A stretch of DNA of 15,777 nt from Roseomonas sp. (lineage in GTDB: Bacteria; Pseudomonadota; Alphaproteobacteria; Acetobacterales; Acetobacteraceae), in NCBI GenBank assembly GCA_020249415.1, contig JADCFR010000375.1:1-15777 (forward strand). Reading direction: 5' to 3'. The notes under the pieces were generated by a model. The model had not been told where the DNA came from, made no database searches, and saw nothing but the letters and a program-made list of their open reading frames with translations. Shown one piece after another: positions 14,663 through 15,777 of the stretch (position 1 is the stretch's first letter; the number at the start of each line of letters is the position of its first letter). The translations under genes were made by a program, and so were the position numbers.

Positions 14663-15246
14663 GGCGCGATCCAATCGGCGGAAAGATGGCCCGCTTCATC
14701 CCAGATGAAGCGCGCGCGTTGATGCCCGGCGGCAGCCAGCCAGAGCCATTCCAGCCGATCAAAGCCAATCACCACCGCGGCGAAATGCGGGCGACCGATT
14801 TCCGCATCCTGAGGCGCGGCGGGCGGGGCGGGTACGATGGCGCCTGAGGCATCGGGCGCAGCATAGCACATGCGGCTGCTGGATCGGCTGCCTTCCCAGG
14901 CAGCATCTGCCACCGCATCATCCAGATGCAATGCGGCGCGGCCTGCCACGCGCAACTGGATATGCAAGGCAGCGTCATAGAAATGCATCATCACGCGCGG
15001 GTCACGCGCAATGCCGCGCGCCTTGTCGCTCCGCCGATCCGTATGAAAGCGCAGGCGGCGCGCCTCCGCATCAAAGCCGCGCAGGACGACGGTGCGCAGG
15101 CTCGGCGCGCCGGTCTCATCCAGGCTTGCGATGCTTGGCGTGTGAAAGGGGCTGCGCCGGTTTGGCACAGCATCTGCCAGCAGGCGAAAGGCCTCCTGCA
15201 GACTCGCCATGATATCATCGGCGAAAGCGGGACGAGGGGGCTTCAA
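14659..15246 (-). CDS. PNPOx-like flavin-binding protein (pyridoxamine 5'-phosphate oxidase family)
   Basis: A 195-residue split-barrel flavoprotein. FMN-type motifs are visible: RRSPFHTPSIASLDETGAPSLRTVVLRGFD (30-59), LRFHTDRRSDKARGI, VMMHFYD, LQLRVAGRAALH, and a C-terminal WLWLAAAGHQRARFIWD. This matches the Alr4036-like branch rather than true PdxH, so biosynthesis of pyridoxal phosphate should not be assumed. The longest start is TTG at 15246, overlapping the DUF924 stop as TTGA with GGTGGTGGG upstream; ATG at 15210 (MASLQEAF) also fits the family's N-terminus. It is the second visible gene of the five-gene leftward set. Confidence 0.87.
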   Translation of the reverse strand: MKPPRPAFADDIMASLQEAFRLLADAVPNRRSPFHTPSIASLDETGAPSLRTVVLRGFDAEARRLRFHTDRRSDKARGIARDPRVMMHFYDAALHIQLRVAGRAALHLDDAVADAAWEGSRSSSRMCYAAPDASGAIVPAPPAAPQDAEIGRPHFAAVVIGFDRLEWLWLAAAGHQRARFIWDEAGHLSADWIAP

Positions 15247-15777
15247 AACCCACCACCGGCAGTAAGCCAGGCCTCTTCCGCCGGGGTTGAAACCCGCCCA
15301 AGCGCGGCATTGCGATGCGGGAAGCGCCCGAATTGCTGGATCACAACGCGATGCCGCCAGGCATAGTCAATCGCGCCTTTCTCGCGCGCGTGATGCGGGA
15401 TATCGCGCAAGCCTTCAAACAGCGCGACAGACACATCCTGATCCGCGAGGGATTCGCTATGTTCAAAGGGCAGATAGAGAAAGGGCCTCTCGTAAGGGCC
15501 CAGTTGCAGATCAAAGCGCTTTTCCAGCACAACGGCACGCGCAATGGCGCGGGCATGCGCGTCACTCGCAAAGGCTTCCGCGCTGCCGCGCAGCACATTG
15601 CGCGGGAATTGATCCAGCAGGATCAGCAGCGCAAGCGCGCCTTCCGGAGAGGCCGCCCAGGAATCGAAGGCGCCTTCCCGCGCTGGGCGGATCAGCGCGC
15701 CGAAACGCGCGCTGATTTCCGCGTCAAATTCATCGTTTTTCTGGAACCAGATCGGGCGATAGGTGTCGCGCCCTTCG
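15243..15777 (-). CDS. DUF924 family protein (5' end outside the window)
   Basis: The reading frame is open from the right edge to the TGA at 15243, giving 177 complete codons. The first visible residues are EGRDTYRPIWFQKNDEFD, preceded in the family by a short N-terminal stretch, so perhaps fifteen or so residues are missing. DUF924 motifs are clear: ALLILLDQFPRNVLRGS, RPFLYLPFEHSE, and the C-terminal IQQFGRFPHRNAALGR. The fold is all-helical and TPR-like, and the function is unknown. An internal ATG-less stretch means that any start placed at 15596 would truncate the protein. Its stop overlaps the TTG of the flavoprotein gene. Confidence 0.9.
   Translation of the reverse strand, partial: EGRDTYRPIWFQKNDEFDAEISARFGALIRPAREGAFDSWAASPEGALALLILLDQFPRNVLRGSAEAFASDAHARAIARAVVLEKRFDLQLGPYERPFLYLPFEHSESLADQDVSVALFEGLRDIPHHAREKGAIDYAWRHRVVIQQFGRFPHRNAALGRVSTPAEEAWLTAGGGF

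Noticed and set aside
14659..15246. Calling the flavoprotein pdxH
   Set aside because: The sequence fits the broader PNPOx-like/Alr4036 branch, and the PdxH substrate-binding pattern is not evident.

Overview
The window looks like chromosomal DNA from a GC-rich alphaproteobacterium, plausibly Rhodospirillales/Acetobacteraceae. This is an inference from codon usage and from the protein families present (a DUF482 FemAB-like protein, CaiB-type CoA-transferase, DUF952, an M10/RTX protease with a PPC domain, DUF3253, DUF924). I see no phage, transposon, CRISPR array, rRNA or tRNA. Fifteen protein genes are supported. Two of them are cut by the window edges.

Layout. (1) Positions 1-2368, minus strand: a CaiB/BaiF CoA-transferase, then a gamma-carbonic-anhydrase-like hexapeptide protein (CaiE/PaaY/YrdA group), then the N-terminal half of a FemAB-like acyltransferase running off the left edge. 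(2) 2626-2982, plus strand: a small DUF952 protein, convergent with (3) 3050-3931, minus: a ten-helix EamA/DMT transporter. (4) 4002-5594, minus: a serralysin-type zinc protease with PPC and RTX regions, a TTG start, a cysteine cluster at its N-terminus and a tandem 12-bp repeat coding a linker. (5) A 394-bp non-coding stretch with a strong hairpin and a dyad leads into (6) 5989-10304, plus: cydD-cydC and a radical SAM protein in one apparent operon. (7) 10371-12226, plus: a 12-residue leader ORF whose stop overlaps the start of recQ. (8) 12240-15777, minus: a tightly packed operon reading DUF924, PNPOx-like flavoprotein, DUF3253, DUF1499, and an SbmA/BacA/YddA-type ABC exporter.

How the genes fit together. 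CydDC is the heterodimeric ABC exporter needed for cytochrome bd assembly. Its pairing with a radical SAM enzyme that carries six extra C-terminal cysteines is the most interesting functional link here. The right-hand operon is joined by 4-nt stop/start overlaps, so its uncharacterised DUF proteins are probably translated together with the transporter. The CaiB-like and CaiE-like neighbours repeat a pairing known from carnitine operons and may act on a CoA thioester. The protease has no type I secretion genes beside it in this window.

All calls rest on reading motifs by eye. No database search was possible.
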